NCBI GenBank assembly: GCA_003695555.1
Contig: RFIU01000248.1
Span: 1-6,407, forward strand
Source: Alphaproteobacteria bacterium
Lineage (GTDB): Bacteria > Pseudomonadota > Alphaproteobacteria > Sphingomonadales > Rhodothalassiaceae
DNA: 6,407 bases
Reading direction: 5' to 3'
Numbering within the stretch: position 1 is the first letter of the stretch; each line of letters opens with the position of its first letter. Shown one piece after another: positions 4,507-6,407 of this stretch. Made by a program: the position numbers and the translations under genes. A model generated the notes under the pieces. That model was not told where the DNA came from. It ran no database searches and saw nothing but the letters and a program-made list of their open reading frames with translations.

Positions 4507-6407
4507 GCGACAGCCTCGCGGGAGTCTCGAAGAAGGTGGCGCTGCCCCCCACGGGGTCGATCAGGGGCATTTGCCACACATCCGGATCGCGACGCATGAT
4601 GGGATTGAGGTGAATACCGGCGGAGCGAATGCGGTCCGGGAGAACGCGCTTGCCGCCGATATCGACCGCGGAGGCGCCATAGCCCCAGTGCCCGTAGCCG
4701 ACGGAGAAGGTGATGACCCCGGGCAGCACGCCTTCGCGCAGCTTGACCCGCCCCTTGCGGCGCCCATGAGGTGTCTCGACCCAGACCAGATCGCCGTCCT
4801 TCAACCCGTATTCTGCCGCCGTCCGGACATTGATCTCGATCCAGTTATCCGGCTGGATCTCGCGCAGAATCGTGTTCGACGACAGGCGCGAATGGGTCTG
4901 CAGCGACCCCTTGTAGGTGAGGATCTTCAACGGCCACTTGTCTTTCGGGTCCAGCTGCGCAAGCGGCTTACCGGCAATGGTCGCCGGTTCGAGCCACATC
5001 GGCGTGCCGGAGAACCGTTTTCCGGTGATGGAATTTCGCGAAAGCGCCACCTCCTCGGCGTAAATGCTGAGGCGCTTCGTGAACCGATGGCCGAGACGCT
5101 CGCCGTCCCACGCATTCTTTGCCGGTTCGAAGCGGCCGCCGCGGGCAAGAACCTGCAACACCTTCGGCCAATGTTCAGCCGGCAGGGAATCCTCGAACTG
5201 CTCGCGGAAGGCGGTGAGATCGCAAACCTTCACGTCCTCCTCGGCGACATCCGGAACCGGGTCGCCGTCCGCATAGGCCACATTCGCGGTAATTTTGAGG
5301 TAGTAGTCCTCTCGGCTGTGCAGCGGCCAGAGTCGACCATTCCGGTCCGGGATCGCCTCATTGCCGAAGCCGGGCAGTCCGAGTGCTTCGGCAACATCGA
5401 TAAGGAAGGTCTCATAACTGAAATGGCGCCCGTCGGCAGTCTTGCCGGTCAGCGGCTCGATCACCGGCCAACGCACGGAAGTCCCCTTGACGAGCGTCGT
5501 CTCGTGCAGGCCGATATGCACCCACCGTTCCATGAAGGTGGTGTCGGGAAGGATATAGTCCGCATACATGCTGGTATCGCCGATGACGATGTCGCTGGCG
5601 ATGATCAGCGGGATGTTGTTGGGATCCTTGACCTTCTCGATCAGCTCCTCATTGCCCTGACCCGGCACCGAATAGAACGGTGTCGCCATGTGCCAGATCA
5701 GGATATCGGCCTTGTAGGGATAACCCTCAATAATGGATGGCAACAGCTCGCTATAGACATTGAAGGTGTGGGGGAACCACGGCCGTTTCGCCGGATAGGG
5801 GTCCTCCCCGGCCTCGTCCTTCTTTCGATATTCGGTCGAATCCTCGTAATGGGCACCCTCGCGATTGATCTTGATTCCCTTGGCCTTGCTCAGGCCCGGT
5901 GCCGAATTGAGGTCATAGATTCCGCTCATGCCTCCATAGCTGCCGCCCCCGGCACTGATGCCGCCTTTCCAGTTGAGGTTGCCGATCAGGACATTGAGCA
6001 TGTGGAGTGCGAAACCGTTGTAAAACCCGTTCGGGTGCTTGACGACGCCACGATAGAATTCGCTCGCCGCCTTGCGACCGTGCGAGGTGAATTCACGGGC
6101 GAGATCCGCGATCTTCTCCACCGCGACTCCGCAGATCGATGAATATTCCTCGAGGCTGCGGCTGAAGGCGGATTCCTTGAGCAGGCGAAAAGCGCTCTTC
6201 ACCCGGATGCCGTTGACCGTGCCGGCAAAGTCATGCCGCGCCTTGGCGGCTTTGGCGGCCAATTCCGGCCGGCCGCTGTCGGCACCGATCACGACATGCC
6301 CTTCGCCCTCGCCTCTTGCCAGCCCGGCCTCCGCCGGTGAGAGATAGGCGCCTTCACGTTCGTGGCCCGGTTCGACGATGACGAGGAAACTCGCGTCCGT
6401 ATGCGAC
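4499..6407 (-). CDS. Molybdopterin oxidoreductase catalytic subunit, TtrA/ArrA-like (C-terminal part, runs off right edge)
   Basis: The frame is open to the right edge, giving 635 C-terminal residues; the GTG at 6292 is internal. It belongs to the DMSO-reductase/CISM superfamily, which uses Mo-bis-MGD and usually works in the periplasm as the catalytic subunit of an anaerobic respiratory reductase. Counting from the right edge, the central part shows KIADLAREFTSHGRKA (98-113), NVLIGNLNWKGG (138-149) and PLIIASDIVIGDTSMYADYILPD (266-288) followed by ERW. The C-terminal molybdopterin-dinucleotide domain spans about 492-590 with THSR (504-507) and GLKDGDLVWVETPHG (534-548). The amount after the EF-x-x-x-G region implies a full protein of about 900-1000 residues, longer than PsrA/PhsA. 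A TorD-like gene follows with 8 bp overlap and no Fe-S subunit follows, compatible with a B-C-A order as in ttrBCA. The Fe-S cysteines, Mo ligand and Tat signal are off-window, so the substrate is open. Confidence 0.9.
   Translation of the reverse strand, partial: SHTDASFLVIVEPGHEREGAYLSPAEAGLARGEGEGHVVIGADSGRPELAAKAAKARHDFAGTVNGIRVKSAFRLLKESAFSRSLEEYSSICGVAVEKIADLAREFTSHGRKAASEFYRGVVKHPNGFYNGFALHMLNVLIGNLNWKGGISAGGGSYGGMSGIYDLNSAPGLSKAKGIKINREGAHYEDSTEYRKKDEAGEDPYPAKRPWFPHTFNVYSELLPSIIEGYPYKADILIWHMATPFYSVPGQGNEELIEKVKDPNNIPLIIASDIVIGDTSMYADYILPDTTFMERWVHIGLHETTLVKGTSVRWPVIEPLTGKTADGRHFSYETFLIDVAEALGLPGFGNEAIPDRNGRLWPLHSREDYYLKITANVAYADGDPVPDVAEEDVKVCDLTAFREQFEDSLPAEHWPKVLQVLARGGRFEPAKNAWDGERLGHRFTKRLSIYAEEVALSRNSITGKRFSGTPMWLEPATIAGKPLAQLDPKDKWPLKILTYKGSLQTHSRLSSNTILREIQPDNWIEINVRTAAEYGLKDGDLVWVETPHGRRKGRVKLREGVLPGVITFSVGYGHWGYGASAVDIGGKRVLPDRIRSAGIHLNPIMRRDPDVWQMPLIDPVGGSATFFETPARLSHA

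Noticed and set aside
4493..6142. Plus-strand frame of 549 codons opposite the molybdoenzyme
   Set aside because: The minus-strand product is a clear conserved enzyme; the antisense frame is a product of G/C-rich third positions and has no recognisable domain.

Overview
The window looks like chromosomal DNA from a GC-rich alphaproteobacterium, with Hyphomicrobiales or Rhodospirillales-like as the best guess. The support is strong G/C at third codon positions, ExoY-type exopolysaccharide genes, and three promoter candidates that fit the alphaproteobacterial housekeeping pattern (CTTGAC, 17 nt, CTATAT) better than the E. coli one. The genus cannot be read from the sequence.

Left part (1-3087): a surface-polysaccharide locus. 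A Wzi-family outer-membrane protein gene leaves the left edge on the minus strand. It is divergent from a two-gene plus-strand operon: an ExoY/WbaP-type sugar-phosphate transferase that starts a lipid-linked glycan, then a GT4 glycosyltransferase that probably adds a later sugar. The two coding regions are 1 bp apart. The 561-bp divergent region (513-1073) holds one candidate promoter for each direction. On the exoY side it also has inverted and direct repeats that could be operators or leader-RNA elements.

Middle (3088-3852): a convergent, mostly non-coding stretch with a complete minus-strand tRNA-Thr(CGU) gene, CCA encoded. The tRNA has a good upstream promoter and a structured leader. Between it and the glycosyltransferase lie several GC-rich hairpins and a short tandem repeat.

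Right part (3853-6407): a minus-strand respiratory operon. A large molybdopterin (Mo-bisPGD) oxidoreductase catalytic subunit, with its N-terminus beyond the right edge, overlaps by 8 bp a TorD/DmsD-family chaperone gene that presumably serves it. Residue patterns, size, and the lack of an electron-transfer subunit between the two genes suggest the TtrA/ArrA (tetrathionate/arsenate reductase-like) branch. The substrate cannot be fixed because the N-terminal Fe-S site and the Mo ligand are outside the window.

I see no phage, transposon, CRISPR or defence-type system and no convincing undescribed multi-gene system. The points most worth checking are the operator-like arrangement around the exoY promoter and the identity of the molybdoenzyme.
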